Origin: Epiperipatus broadwayi | Taxonomy: Eukaryota > Onychophora > Udeonychophora > Euonychophora > Peripatidae | Assembly (NCBI GenBank): GCA_028023455.1 | Contig: JAQFVV010000030.1 | Coordinates: 9,822,876 to 9,886,875 of the forward strand | Direction of reading: 5' to 3' | Length of the DNA stretch: 64,000 nucleotides | In this document: piece after piece, positions 1 through 11,560 of the stretch | Position numbering within the stretch: position 1 is the stretch's first letter | Layout: each line of letters begins with the position of its first letter | Program-made: the position numbers and the translations under genes | Notes under the pieces: generated by a model | Database searches by the model: none | What the model was told of the DNA's origin: nothing | What the model saw: only the letters and a program-made list of their open reading frames with translations

Positions 1-797
1 TAGTATTTAAAAATGTAGACTATACTTAGCATTGAACAAAATGATGATAAAAGATCATATTAGTTAAAAGTTATTTTATATGGTAGATTATTACTTAATG
101 CCTATTTATTTGAGATGATCCCATCTATACCATTAGTCCATGTTATTTATTGTTTATACCCTATTTGTTTTATATGCTGATATTTTTCCTTAAAGGAATC
201 ATATAATATAAAATTAACAATTGAAAGGTAGAATAATAATAGTCTTGATTCTTAAAGCAGTATTGACTGTTTAATAGCCTAAATAAATGGATTAAAATAA
301 GAAGTCAATAGTTTTTATTAACATATGGTAGCATAAATTATTATACCTTAAGTATATTCATTGTCTTATCTTGTATAATATAATATTGGTAGCTTATTAA
401 CTATTGGATAGGAATTTTGAATTATATTACTTGTGTCTATTTGAAGTGAATAAGTTCTTAAAATCATGCTATTAATAAATAGGTAAAGTATAAGATGTAT
501 AATAAGTCAAAATAAACTCGATATAAGTAATTGACTTAAATAATAATTAATTAAAAGATAATAATCTATTAAATTGGTAAATAGATCTTAAGAGATCTTC
601 CTTTAGTAATATAATGATGTAATTAAATCTTCATAATTCTCCAAGATTATGTATGTTCCTTTTTGTTATTAATATTTTACAAACTTGTAAATAATGTAAA
701 TAAATTTTGTTTGAAAATATATCTAGTTATCTGTAGCCTTATTGCTAAATACTATCCATATTGTTATTGCTATCAACATACTATTTTTATTGTTATA
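1..797. other. A+T-rich noncoding DNA
   Basis: No repeat with recognisable ends, RNA gene or credible exon is visible here. Open frames are short and of the length expected by chance at this composition. Confidence 0.6.
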
Positions 798-1059
798 TAT
801 AGGGTATATGAGCACAGACTTTCACACGACCCACCACTCTCCATTCTATCTAATAATACTGATACAATCTTAATATATATCTAAGCACTTATAGTATATA
901 TGTGTAGAGATGATAATCTGGACCAACTGATGATTGCTGGTTTAGCATGAAATACGTATATTGGTGATTATTTATCTTTTCCACATATATGTGTTTGGGT
1001 GTATCAGTGTTATTAGAAAGAATGGAGCATGTTGGGTCTTGTGAAAGCCTGTGCTCATA

Positions 1060-1067
<8 letters not shown>
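798..1067 (+). repeat. Fold-back element carrying hammerhead family 2
   Basis: The segment at about 798-872 is the inverted complement of about 992-1067; both contain the family tail with GAAAG(T/C)CTGTGCTCATAT. Between the arms lies a hammerhead-like motif (913-971). Related tails or bodies occur near 14.85, 28.0, 44.5, 47.6, 48.1, 56.4, 56.8, 57.5, 59.2, 59.5 and 60.4 kb, so this is a dispersed family and not a local palindrome. In several other copies the tail reads GAGTTCGAATCCC, close to an RNA polymerase III B box. The mechanism that makes the inverted arrangement is not visible. Confidence 0.75.
913..971 (+). ncRNA. Hammerhead ribozyme-like motif, family 2, core intact
   Basis: Seen: stem I outer helix ATAATC (913-918) pairs with GATTAT (966-971). 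An internal TGG bulge precedes the inner helix ACCAA (922-926), which pairs with TTGGT (961-965). The core CTGATGA is at 927-933, stem II is TGCT/AGCA (935-938/944-947), and GAAA is at 949-952. Stem III is the short self-complementary ATACGTAT, and the expected cleavage site follows A960 (ATA triplet, an NUH site). Known: this order is that of a type I hammerhead. Odd: the base of stem II is a U-U mismatch (934/948), which may lower activity; sister copies have G there. The internal loop in stem I could supply the loop contact typical of natural hammerheads. Confidence 0.7.

Positions 1068-1118
<51 letters not shown>
1065..1118. repeat. (TA)n microsatellite
   Basis: About 54 bp of uninterrupted alternating TA directly after the fold-back element's tail sequence. 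The ORF crossing it encodes mostly an Ile-Tyr repeat and is not a gene. Confidence 0.95.
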
Positions 1119-1120
<2 letters not shown>

Positions 1121-2889
1121 AGGTATATAATAAGCCTGTGTTTCAGTTATTTTTATTGTTGTAATAAATACCATCAACAGTTAATATAATAGATTTTTTT
1201 GTGTGTTAGCTAAGTTTGAAAGTTGTGTAATTGTAATTGACTTAAGTACGCACAAACAACTAATAGAATAAAGTGCATACCTTGACGACATGAACTTAGC
1301 ATTATTCCCAATTTTTAGGTGAATTTACTGTGTGTAAAGATTATGGATTCTTTTATCTTTACCTTTTTCTAGTTTGAAAATATATTATTTTTACAAATTT
1401 CAAGACATTATATGTGAAAAAACCCCATTTAACTATATACTGTACTAAATGTGTTTTCAATGTTTGGTTAAAAAATTAATGTTAATACTAATAATGCTAT
1501 TCATTTCTTCGTCCATAAAACTATAATTTATTTACAGTTAAAACAATGTTTACATCCATATACTGTATACTGATATATATAAAAATTGCAAAAGAAAAGT
1601 AGCTTTTCTTTTAAAATTAAAAAAAAAAAACAAAAAACAAAACAATAACGCTTCATGTTTTAAAAAGCATATTTTTATTTTCGCTAAACTTAATTTGATT
1701 AGGCAGAAGATACTTTATGTAAAATTAATGAACAATTTGATAAAACTTCTTTATTTTAAAATTGCAAATTATATTGGGAAAGACGGATAAATTGTGTTTA
1801 ATGTAGTATATTTGCAGTTATTTAAAGTTTATATTTCCGTAAATGTTTTTAGTTTAAAAACTAAATTAAATTAAAAAGAAATTTAAATGGAATTAGAATA
1901 AATGCTAATGGATTTTCTTTTAAGAAGAAAAGCATCTTATTTCATAATAAAGGATACATTTAATATTAATCATTCATCAGGTTATTCAAATCAATTATTA
2001 TTTTATTAGACTATTGCATAAGGATGTTTGTGCTAGCAATAATTTTGTAATTTGAAAAATATTTGCGTTGTTATTCTACCTGTAAAATGATAGAACTTTA
2101 GTATCAATTAAGAAGTCATTAGTGATTAGGTATTTTTGACTTGTGGTTTTTAGCAAAGTGCTTTAAATGTTTAAATATTAGTTTTCCTATCTGTCTTAAT
2201 GTGAATGAAACAGTAAGAAGAGAAACCTTGGAAATCTAACCAAGCATATAAAGTCTCTCTATTATCAATGAGCCTTTTATTATTGGAATCCATTACAATT
2301 AAAGTTTATACTGTCAGATCGGTAAAAACTACCTATGGAAAAAGATCTATTTGGGGTTTGCCATATTGTCTTTTTATTTTATTTTCTAGCAACTTTTTGA
2401 TAAAGGATGGGTATGAATTTGTATTTCCTACAACTTTGGTAACTCATTCAAAAGAACACACAGTAAACTTGAATACATGTCAATAGTATATTACTATATA
2501 ATCATCTGAAAGTTTTTAGTGATGGTATTTTATTTGTCCATATATAGAGTTTGACTTTTTTTTTAAAAAAATATTTAAGAATTAAACAGGATTATGAAAA
2601 TATTCCAATATATATAATTATAAAAATATTACTATAAATAGATATATATATTTTTATGCATAATCACTGTGATTAATGTTTTTTTTTGTTCTAAATTTGC
2701 TACATATATTTATTTTCCTCTTATCCAAATAAATTTTAATTAATGTGGAAAATTTTAAATATATATATAATTTTTTAGGAAAAATTTTTAAAATTTATAA
2801 CCCCCCCCAAAGAAATTAAATCATATACAGGCTTCATTCTTTGTAATTATAATCGCACGCAAGACGTTATAAAATAAATGCTTACATAT
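1119..2889. other. A+T-rich noncoding DNA
   Basis: Poly(A) and poly(T) runs, and a C run near 2802-2808. A 72-codon frame at 2268-2486 has no recognisable domain. I see nothing else that can be supported. Confidence 0.55.
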
Positions 2890-3033
2890 ATTTATGTATA
2901 CATGAGATGGAGGGATAAGATGAAAAAGTGTGCAGGGTTGATATGGAGAAGAGAAGCTAACGATCGGAGAAGATGGATTGAATTTGGAGAGACCTTCATC
3001 CTGTAGTGGATTGATAATAGTTGATGATGATGA
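2890..3033 (+). mobile_element. RTE-type LINE, 3' end fragment
   Basis: The end of the LINE family seen better at 13.8 kb: codons for R-W-R-D-K-M-K-K-C, then the conserved tail encoding GETFIL-W-IDN, ending in a GATGATGAT trinucleotide run. Very short 3' UTRs with such a microsatellite tail are typical of the RTE clade. The fragment is severely 5'-truncated and has stops, so it is a dead copy. Confidence 0.75.
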
Positions 3034-4625
3034 TATAACAAATTTAAAATAATAATATTTGTGCAAGTACATTTTGTAGAATCTGCTTATGGTCATGTGC
3101 AATGTTTAAAGCAAATACAGCTACTTGTAATTAAATATTTACAGTAATAATTAATGCACTAAACACTACTTGGAATAACTTTTAATTTTATTACTCATAT
3201 CAAAAAAGGACTTTTAAAATCATTAGTGCCACCTGTATTTGAAACTCTTAAATCTATTCATATATTACAAAATACCTTCCAATGTAAAACATTAAACACA
3301 AGTACAAACGTTTACTTTCATAAGTTCAATTCTCTCACCTGTTTTTAATATATTTATTAGCAGTTTATAAGAATATAAAGAACAGAATTCATCTGCATTT
3401 ATTTTGATCTTACTATTTTGGGATCACAATAATTCTTTTCAAAATTAGAATAAACTTGATAATAAAAATATGAAATTAGGCTCTTAACTTTGACTCCATG
3501 AGAAATTATTATAATCAATACTGTATCTAAACATTAGAGAAATGCATTAAAATTTTGCAATAAAAATTAAAATATTTTATTATTTCACATTTTTTGAAAA
3601 AAGTTATTGTGCTATAGAGTAAAATTATCAACAGAAGTCAATCTCTGATAATGCGCTATTTCTTAAATATAAATTTCCACGCACTCACCCGCAGGAAAGA
3701 GTTTAAAAAACTTAAGTGAATCACTTAAGTTTAGAGCAAATATTTAATTGTACAAATCTATAGAGGGATATATTTTCAACCATAAAACTAAAATTATCAG
3801 TGAAAAATTGGTTGCCACAATTTGAGGATGTAATGAAAACAGATCTTTTTTAAATGTTCATATTCTATTATTGTATTCTAGTTTGAAAAATAGACATTGT
3901 GTCAAATTTTGAATTACTCAATTAAATACACTCAAATCCAGTCTTTATTGTGTTCTATATTTCATTGGGTTTAAAAAAAACATGTCTCCAAAACAAAAAC
4001 CGAATAAATAAACAAAAGTTTATTTCTAAAATCAAAACATAATTTTACTAAGATAAATTCTGAGTCAAAATCTTTTTTCTAGATTCTCAATCAAAAACTT
4101 TTTAAATAAGAAAAGAATTGAGGTACTTTTCTAAATGCAAACACGTTAATTAAATAAATTATCTTCTACAGACATCACTGAAGTCTCATTTAAAGGCCCC
4201 TGCAAAGTCACTGAATTGAATTATTTCAAAAATGAATATGACCCATTTTCATTTGTATAGTCTTAGATGAACACAAAGCAAAGATTATCTAATTAATAAT
4301 TAATTAATTTATGTACACAACACCAGATGTAAACGATATTATAAACCCACAGTCTAACATTTAATGATATTTTTAAAAGTGGTGATTATTAGAAAAGTTT
4401 AAAAAAACCATAACCTAAATAAAATAAATTATTTAAAAAATGAAAGATTCCATGAGAAAACAATTAACACTTATAGAATGGTTGTCTTAGTTTATACAGG
4501 TAATTATATAAAATCTACACAATAAATTGAATTTTTGGGGCAAAAAGTTTATTCAAACTTAATCCTACTGCATACTCTTATTCTTCTCCTTTACTTTCTT
4601 TGCATTTTTTCATATATTCATCTAT
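3034..4625. other. A+T-rich noncoding DNA
   Basis: No feature with recognisable ends or coding character. It contains scattered poly(A) stretches only. Confidence 0.55.
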
Positions 4626-5090
4626 ATTGCTTATAATAACTCTTCTCATCTACACTTTAATGCAAAATTTTTTTTAAATAAAACTTTTTTATTTTCCTGA
4701 CAGTTTCGATTGTCCAACAGACTTCATCAGAGCTACAATATTTGAATGGTATAAATACATAACCATTACTATATATATAATATACATACATATGCATGTC
4801 AAAATATATACACATACATCCCTTAAACATACATATATATATGTGGATTTTATATATATATATCTATGGGTGTCTGTGGATCTATATATGTATATTTATG
4901 GAATATATGTGTATATATTTTGATATGCATATGTATGTATATATATAAAGTAATGGCTATGTATTTATATCAATCAAATAATTAACTCTGATGAAGACTG
5001 CTGGTTAATCAAAACTATCAGGAAAATGAAGTTTTATTAAAAAAAAAAAATTGCATTAAAGTGTATATGAGAAGAGTTATTATAAGCAAT
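4626..5090. repeat. Fold-back element, family 3, with degraded hammerhead-like cores
   Basis: The outer arm from 4626 (ATTGCTTATAATAACTCTTC) is repeated inverted at 5070-5090, and the pairing continues inward through the poly(A)/(T) runs to about 4740 and 4980. Each arm holds a CTGATGA box facing outward: on the minus strand at 4724-4730 with GAAAC at 4703-4707, and on the plus strand at 4988-4994 with AAAAC at 5011-5015. The spacing resembles a hammerhead core, but I could not pair stem II or stem I convincingly, so these are at best relics. The centre is TA-rich. Confidence 0.75.
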
Positions 5091-5319
5091 TCTAGTGCAT
5101 AATTATATCTCTCAATTTTTAGATAAAAATGAAATAAAAAACATTCAAATTTGCAAACAATTAAAATTTATTACTCACATTTACTTGATGAATGTAACAT
5201 TAATATATTATTAGATTAAGACATTTCACATACACACATATTTATATTATGTTGTCATGAACAAATAAAAGATTATTCATGCAATAAGGCAAAATGAATG
5301 TATGTGAAAATGATAAATG

Positions 5320-5668
5320 TAGGTACGGATCTGAGACTTGGACACTTAATAGAAGAGCAATACACAGACTTCAGACACAAGAGATCGAAAACACAATATA
5401 TGGGTAAGAGAACAAACACTCTGATCTCATTAAAAAAATTAAAAGACTGAAGTGGAGTTGGGCTGGACATATTTCTAGAAGAGATGATAATAGATATATA
5501 ATTGAAATCTTAAACTGGATTTCAAGAGATTGTAAAAGACCCAGAAAGAGACCAGATGTGAGATGGAGGGATGAAATAAGAAAGTGTGCAGGGGTGATGT
5601 GTAGAGGATTGAACTTGGAGAGACCTTCATCCTGCAGTGGATTGAAAATGGTTAATGATGATGATGAA
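5320..5668 (+). mobile_element. RTE-type LINE, 3' end fragment
   Basis: It encodes G-S-E-T-W-T-L-N-R-R-A at the start, then LKWSWAGHISRRDDNR and RDCKRPRKRPDVRWRDEIRK in broken frames, and ends with an ATGATGATGA run. These are conserved C-terminal blocks of RTE-like reverse transcriptases found next to the tail. Frameshifts and internal deletions relative to the 13.8 kb copy show that it is dead. Confidence 0.8.
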
Positions 5669-5869
5669 CCAAAAAAAAACTGGACTATAATGTTTGTTAT
5701 TAATATCAAGATTCTTTTGGAGTTTCTGTGTATATATATATTATCAACAACTTAATCATTCACAATAAATTTTATCTGAAATACTAAAAAGTATTTATTG
5801 CTCTGAAATTCAAAAAACATGTGTGCACCAAAAGTGATAATCAATTCTATGTGCAATTCACTTAAAACA

Positions 5870-6545
5870 ACCAGAACTAAACCTAGCCACTCCAATGAAA
5901 CTTACAGATACACTTCCACCTCTTGCAAGCAGATGGACCACAAATATTTGATTACATGTTGCCAAGCTGATAAACCTATCTGAAACCTTCCTTGAAGGTA
6001 AAACAACCTACTGGCAGATCTACAACCTCAGATTTCAAAACCAGACTGCCCTTCTGACCACATTGGGCATAGACAATAAACCATTGCTAAAAAAGTTGAA
6101 GAAGTGGTTTGTCAAACAAAATACATAGACTTTCTCTTAAAGCTCAACATCTCAACCTTACCCACTAACCATTTCTTGGCATGGAAAAGAGGATTCACCA
6201 AAATCAATCCTCAATACCAGCTATGTAATACTGCTGACAAAACCATCCAGCACTTACTCTATAATTATCCATTCCTTTCCCAAATCAGAACCTTCCTCAC
6301 AGAGAAAGTTACATCTGATATCAGGGTGGTCTTTATTATCCAGAATTCCATCAAGACAGGAATATTTTCTCATCATATTTTCTGTCTTCCTTACCTTCAC
6401 AGTTTGGTTGACCAGATGCGAATGTGTTTTCAGTCATTCAGCTTCAGTCACAGAGACCTTCATAGGTGTTGTCAAGAGCATATATGCCAGGGACTGGTTC
6501 CTTGCACCAGAATGTTTACACAAAGAGACTTGGTCCAGAATTGAT
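5870..6545 (+). pseudogene. LINE reverse transcriptase C-terminal relic (zinc-binding region)
   Basis: A stretch richer in G+C than its surroundings. The frame 6080-6541 encodes a segment reading INPQYQLCNTADKTIQHLLY, which resembles the C-x2-C...H-x4-C zinc-binding region (zf-RVT) near the end of many LINE polymerases (usual form CPLC...E-x2-HLL-x-C). The first and last cysteines of the expected motif are lost (QYQLC, YNYP). Upstream sequence from 5870 also reads as low-copy coding relic in other frames. No reverse-transcriptase core is present. This is a family-level inference; the clade is not resolved. Confidence 0.45.
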
Positions 6546-6559
6546 CTACCAAGCATTTG

Positions 6560-7362
6560 ATCTTATGAATATTTACAATCAGCTATGCAGTATACCATGT
6601 ATGAAAACAGCATCATGAAACTATGTAAATTTTGTTAATAATTTGATAATACTGATAAAACTGTTGTCCCAAAGCCATGGATTTTGAACTTCAAAGTTCC
6701 TATTTCTATGCAGCACAAAACTATATAGGGCAAAATAAATGGTTTTATTATTCAAAAATTTGTAAGAAGTTTGAGAGTTTTCCACACTCTCACCGTATTA
6801 AATCGTGCAGACAATTTAGACAATTATTTGGGGGGGGGGGACACAAAACAATATAAAATTTGAAAAAAAAAATTTTTTTTCATTGGCATACTGTGAGAAT
6901 ATCAGCTTAGTATAACTACAAAAATGACTTCCCATTTCACACCCAAAGCTTGCTACTCCAGAAAAATACTAGCAAGAGTAAAAATAAATATTTAAAATTG
7001 AAAATTATCACTAACAATATAGTTACGCTCAAACAAATTTGCTCACTGACAACTCACAGCTTCTATTGGATCAACATACACACACACACACAAAAGCTAT
7101 TAGATTTTAAAAATCTGATTAATAAATGCATTTTTAAAATAAAGATTATACCATTTCAAGTTTTCAGAAATTTTTCGCTTTGTGGAATAAATCAAAAACA
7201 ATTGCTAATCTTAAATTATTATAAATACAAATTTCATACAAGTTATCAGTTTAGTGCTTCTATTTATAAAAAAGTAAATAAATATATTTAAGATTAAATT
7301 ATTTTAAACCAATGCTTTTGATAAAGTAAAATCTAGAAGAAAAAAAATACTTTCGATGCATC
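6560..7362. other. A+T-rich noncoding DNA with a poly(G) run
   Basis: Contains an eleven-base G run at 6830-6840 and a short (CA)n near 7077-7092. I see no gene. Confidence 0.55.
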
Positions 7363-7376
7363 CGATATCAATTTAT

Positions 7377-7459
7377 ATGTCAAAGCGTCAGCCAGGATGC
7401 AAACCCGGGACAACTGCTTGGAAGGGAGGTATGCTGACCACTCGGTCACCAACCCTTGA
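7377..7459 (-). mobile_element. tRNA-derived SINE
   Basis: On the minus strand it reads GTTGGTGACCGAGTGGTCAG (A-box region of the Leu/Ser-like tRNA type), then a cloverleaf-like middle, and a B-box-like GGGTTTGCATCC, ending GCTTTGACAT. The same head and tail recur at 12.13 kb (plus) and 63.28 kb (plus, truncated). The flanks GATATCAATTTA and GACATCAATATA may be a decayed target duplication. It is not a working tRNA: the acceptor ends do not pair. Confidence 0.8.
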
Positions 7460-7469
7460 CATCAATATA

Positions 7470-9340
7470 TATATATATATATTGAATCGTAACAAAATAT
7501 TCTTTTTTTAAATTTTACCTACACTTTATTTTTATTTTTTAAAAGAGCAAATAAATTTTCAATATAAAATTGACATTAATTAGGTATTACATTACAAAGA
7601 GGTTTTCTAGCTTTAATCTTTCAAAATCAATAAATAAATCCCATGAATGTGTGTGTGTGTGTTCATTACTAATTTAGTTTAAATTTTAGCTCAAATATTT
7701 GGTATCTGGTCAACATATTTGCAACATGTGGTACATGACTGATGAGCATTTAGAAAAGTAACATCCTTGAATGATGATTAATGTATATCCAAATCACATT
7801 CACTGAAACTAATAAAGTTTGTTTTATATATATATTATATGAATTTCATTTTAATCTTTAAAAATCATAATTTGTTTTATACACACTAACATACATAATG
7901 TACATAGTAGATGGTAATTTTTTTATTATTTCAAAATAACACTAATCTGTAAACAATAAAAACGTTTCTGATAGTAAAACAATTACCAAAATCTTTTAGA
8001 CCCTGTAAGTGCTAGAGTTCTGCTTAAAAAGAAAATATTATAATGTAATATTATTAGTAGCAAAAATACTATATATATATGTACATTACATCATAGAGTA
8101 CATTTTCCTCAAAAGACAGACTTTATACATTTTAATAAAATCATTCATACATTCAGTTATACTTTTGTTTGTAAGCGTGGTTTGGCTTGGTGTAGTTGAT
8201 ACAGCTTGTAATTAGGAATTGGAAGGTCTTACAATCAATTCCGGTGCCCACAGGTCTAGCGCTCAAATTTCTTATGAACTCCGGAGGAATAAAGGTATAT
8301 CCATTTTTTTGAGTTCTTATTTCAATATCACTCATTTATTTTTATCCTAATCTAATAATTATTGTCTTTAATTTTTTTAATATCACAGTTTTTTTTAAAA
8401 CTTTTTTTTGAATCAATAATAAGTTCAGTTTATTTTTTTCAGATGTCATATTATAATGTTTAGTGTTGAATTGATTTTGTACATTTTGTTCTCACTACAT
8501 TTGATGATTTCTTTTCTAATGTGTCAAATGTTGGAAACTTTTCTTCATTATTTGGATAAACTAACCGGTCATCAAAACAAAACAAAACAAAAAAAAGAAT
8601 TTTAAAAAGTTGAAATTTGAAAACAAACAATAAAACGTATTAAAAACACAAAATATGAAATTGATCATCATAAACAATATAATATCAATTTCTTAAGGAC
8701 TTACTATTGTATTGTTTAACTTGTATTTAAATTATTAATGGAATATTTTTATTACTTATTTTTTAACAAAAACAAAATTAAAAAACAAACAAACAGTAAT
8801 ATTAAGTCATAGATAAAATATTATTAAAAGACAGTTAATATAAAAACTTTACAAATAATCCCTCTATTATTTGTTAAACGGATAAACAAACTTGTTATAC
8901 AAAAAGCTCTACCATACATTTCCAATCTTAGAACTGAGTTCGAATTTAGAATTCAATTACTCTAATTTAGCTTAGCAAAAGTTTTGACTTATTCATTATT
9001 CACTTTATATAAGTAACTATTATCATAGACATCATCATCATCATTATTATCTTTGTTCTCATGGCTCTCTTTTTAATCTTAGTATATCTCAAATAATAAT
9101 GATAATGATGATGATATTCATTTATTTATGTGCTAAACAACAGCATAAAGCCAATTACTATTTGTGCATTAAAAAATAAAAGGGATAAACATAATGCATA
9201 TAACATAATAATAAAGGAAGTAACAAACAAAAAAGTAAAATAAATACATATATAGATGAATAAAATAAAATAAATTAATCAACATGACATTTGAATTTAA
9301 TAATATTACAAAACGGCTTATAATTTAAATTAAAATGATT
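7470..9340. other. A+T-rich noncoding DNA
   Basis: Simple (CAT)n and (ATG)n tracts near 9030-9110 and many poly(A) runs. No supported gene. Confidence 0.55.
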
Positions 9341-9349
9341 ATTATTACC

Positions 9350-9690
9350 AAAAATCTGATTGTATATAGAGAGTAGTCTGAATAAAGGAGGAAATTTAAG
9401 GCATTGGAGTGACAAGTTTGAATGTAACAGACAAAAGCTGACTTATTATCATGATTATAAGACCTAATTGTAATAGTTGAAATTATATCAGATAGAATAA
9501 CTTTTTGATTAATGATTTTATGAAGATATTTAACATCTCTATATTTCCATCTAGAAGAAAGAGAAAGAACAACTTTATGTTCCAGAAAAACATAGTTGAA
9601 GAACTAATTAAACAATGATTGCAATCAATTACATCCTTGTTTAGAATTAGGATTACAAATCATTGAACAATATTCAATGATAATGAAGAA
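9350..9690 (-). pseudogene. LINE relic (CR1/Jockey-like polymerase C-terminus)
   Basis: Read on the minus strand, joined frames give an E-Y-C-S-M-like block, then RWKYRDVKYLHKIINQ and, near the end, a segment ending ALNFLLYSDYSLY. This order matches the thumb/C-terminal region of CR1/L2/Jockey-type LINE proteins, where a conserved tyrosine-cysteine-serine block is followed by an R-R..D-L...Y-K-I-x-N motif and a final arginine/tyrosine block. Several stops and frameshifts are present, so it is dead. The assignment rests on pattern recognition only. Confidence 0.45.
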
Positions 9691-9699
9691 AAAGAAGAG

Positions 9700-10110
9700 G
9701 ATGACATTGGCATCTTTTCATCTATTCTATGAGTAACTAAATTTAATTTCAAAATAAAATTATATTATTATTATTAAAAACTAAATGTCAACAATTATAA
9801 CATGCTATTCTTGCAGAAGAGTAGAATCTGATAGCATTTATGAAAACATGATTCAATGATTAGTTTGTGAATTATCAGATTATAGACCCTCAGTTATTAT
9901 TAAATAAGCATGATGATGTAAACTTTGTGCTTTTAAAGATAAGAGTAAACTATTAGCTATTAAAAACAATAAGTGAATGAATATAAAACTAAACTTTGTT
10001 TCCATTCCATTCAATTTGAAATAAAATCAGAAAACTAATTAGTTAGTAGTATGATATTCTAAAATATTTACATAATTATAAATGCAATATTTTGATATGT
10101 GATGACTTAT
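9700..10110. other. A+T-rich noncoding DNA
   Basis: No recognisable feature. Confidence 0.5.
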
Positions 10111-10112
10111 AG

Positions 10113-10165
10113 CACGGGTGTGGGAACCTCAAGTCCATAGGCTAAGTCCAGTCCCCAAAAGTTAT
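10113..10165 (+). mobile_element. Possible end of a hAT-type element
   Basis: The sequence CACGGGTGTGGGAACCTCAA, followed by GTCC and GGCTAAGTCCAGTCCCC blocks, resembles the CAGGGGTGT...AACCT...GGCCC...GGCCCCC starts of many nonautonomous hAT elements. I do not see a matching opposite end, so this is weak. Confidence 0.25.
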
Positions 10166-10324
10166 AAATACAACTCCCAGACATTTTCACAAATGAACTT
10201 GTATAAAACTTCTATTGCATATAATGCAGGGCAAATATATGTGTAAATATTGAATTAAGGAAATATGCCCATGTTTTTGAAAAGGTAGGTTTTTAATAAA
10301 TGTGTTTTACCAGTTTTTACTTAT

Positions 10325-10735
10325 GGATCTGAGACTTGGACACTTAACAGAAGAACAATATAGAGACTTCAGACCACTCTAAGAAGTATGGAGAGATACA
10401 TGTTGGGAATAACAAGAAGAGATCAAAAACGCAATGTATGGGTAAGAGAACAAACAGTTGTTAATGACCTCATTGAAAAAATTAAAAGATGGAAGTGGAG
10501 TTTGGCTGGACATATTGCTAGAAAAGATGATAATAGATGAACAATTGAAATCTTAAACTGGATGCTAAGAGATTGTAAAAGATCCAGAAAAATACCACAT
10601 GTGAGATGGATAGATGAATAAAGAAGCATGCTGGAGTGATGTGAAAAAGAAAAGCTAGAGATCGGAGAAGATGGATTAAATTTAGAGAGACCTTCATCCT
10701 GCAGTGGATTGATAATGGATGAAAATGATGATGAT
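10325..10735 (+). mobile_element. RTE-type LINE, 3' end fragment
   Basis: Starts at the G-S-E-T-W-T-L-N block, passes through RRDQKRNVWVREQT, a W-S-L-A-G-H-I-A-R block and R-D-C-K-R-S-R-K, and ends in an ATGATGATGATGA tail at 10718-10736. It is collinear with the 13.8 kb copy. Substitutions create stops (for example after a DDNR-like block). Confidence 0.85.
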
Positions 10736-11017
10736 GAGTGAATTAAGATTTAATTAAAATATTCATTTTATGACCTATATATTTTTTTTCAACTGTCATA
10801 ATAGTTCTATTTCATTTTATCAGAGGTGCAATATTTCCAATATCTTATCTATATTGTGTGGTCTATCTGACTACAGATTTAATCTATGATGCTGGGAAGA
10901 TTTTGTTTGCTTTTAGTGATGTTTACAGATGAATGTATAACTAGCAAAAATAAAACTAAAATTTTATTTCATTTTACTAATATTTTATATTTAATTTTTT
11001 TATCAGGACAGTTACAT

Positions 11018-11560
11018 GGAAAAAACTCAGTGCAAGCCAGAGTAATCAATAGATACCAGAAGGCTTGTGCATAAAATCCCCATCTAGTGCCCACTCATCC
11101 AATATCCCCAGACTAGTTTCTGGCCTTTGTTAGTGAGGAGCCTTGGATTGAGAGCACTGCATCTAGATCTTAGGATCTAACATAACTCTCCAGCAGCCAC
11201 CTTTTATTTCTATATATACAAAACTATGAATCTTAAATTGAAAACACCATAATATTTTTAATCCAAGCTCATTAGCTTATATAGTCACATAGGTTTGAAC
11301 TCAGTTCAGTACCCATACATTTTGGTGATCTTCATTCCTTGGAGGGTTGCATTAGATTATAAGATCTAGGTGCAGTGCTTTCAGATCCAAGGCTCCTCAC
11401 TGATGAAAGTCAAAAGCCAGAAACCAGTCTTGGGATATTGGATGAGTAAGCACTAAATGGGGATTTTATGCATAAGCCTTCTGGCATCCATTGATTATTC
11501 TGGCTTGCACTGAGTGACAATATGTATAGAGAGTTTTGCCTGTTTTAATAACAGTTATGA
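11018..11560. repeat. Fold-back element, family 1, with decayed hammerheads
   Basis: The left part (11030-11200, with AGTAATCAATAGATACCAGA and AGGCTTGTGCATAAAATCCC) is repeated inverted at 11338-11520. About 130 bp of loop separate the arms. The outer end (GAGAGTTTTGCCTGTTTTAA, 11530-11549) matches copies at 18.8 and 52.5-53.0 kb. Each arm carries a hammerhead of family 1. The left, minus-strand copy (11097-11148) has CTAACAA in place of CTGATGA and a shortened stem II, so it is dead. Confidence 0.85.
11385..11443 (+). ncRNA. Hammerhead ribozyme, family 1, decayed copy
   Basis: Stem I outer ATCCAA (11385-11390) pairs with TTGGAT (11438-11443). The inner TCCTCA (11394-11399) pairs with TTGGGA (11430-11435) with one mismatch. 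CTGATGA is at 11400-11406 and GAAAC at 11420-11424, followed by CA and the GTC cleavage triplet (11427-11429). Stem II has lost its GGC/GCC pairing (AGT against GCC), so activity is doubtful. It compares base for base with the better copy at 52821-52879. Confidence 0.65.

Noticed and set aside
663-884. A 73-codon frame
   Set aside because: Overlaps the fold-back element's left arm and has no domain or codon bias; chance frame.
989-1189. A 66-codon frame
   Set aside because: Most of it is translated (TA)n microsatellite plus repeat tail.
2268-2486. A 72-residue protein with a possible intron
   Set aside because: A GTAAAA...TTTCTAG pair can be drawn inside, but the frame is already open without it and no homology is recognised.
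4626-5090. A working hammerhead in fold-back family 3
   Set aside because: CTGATGA and GAAAC are present but I could not form stem II or stem I next to the core.
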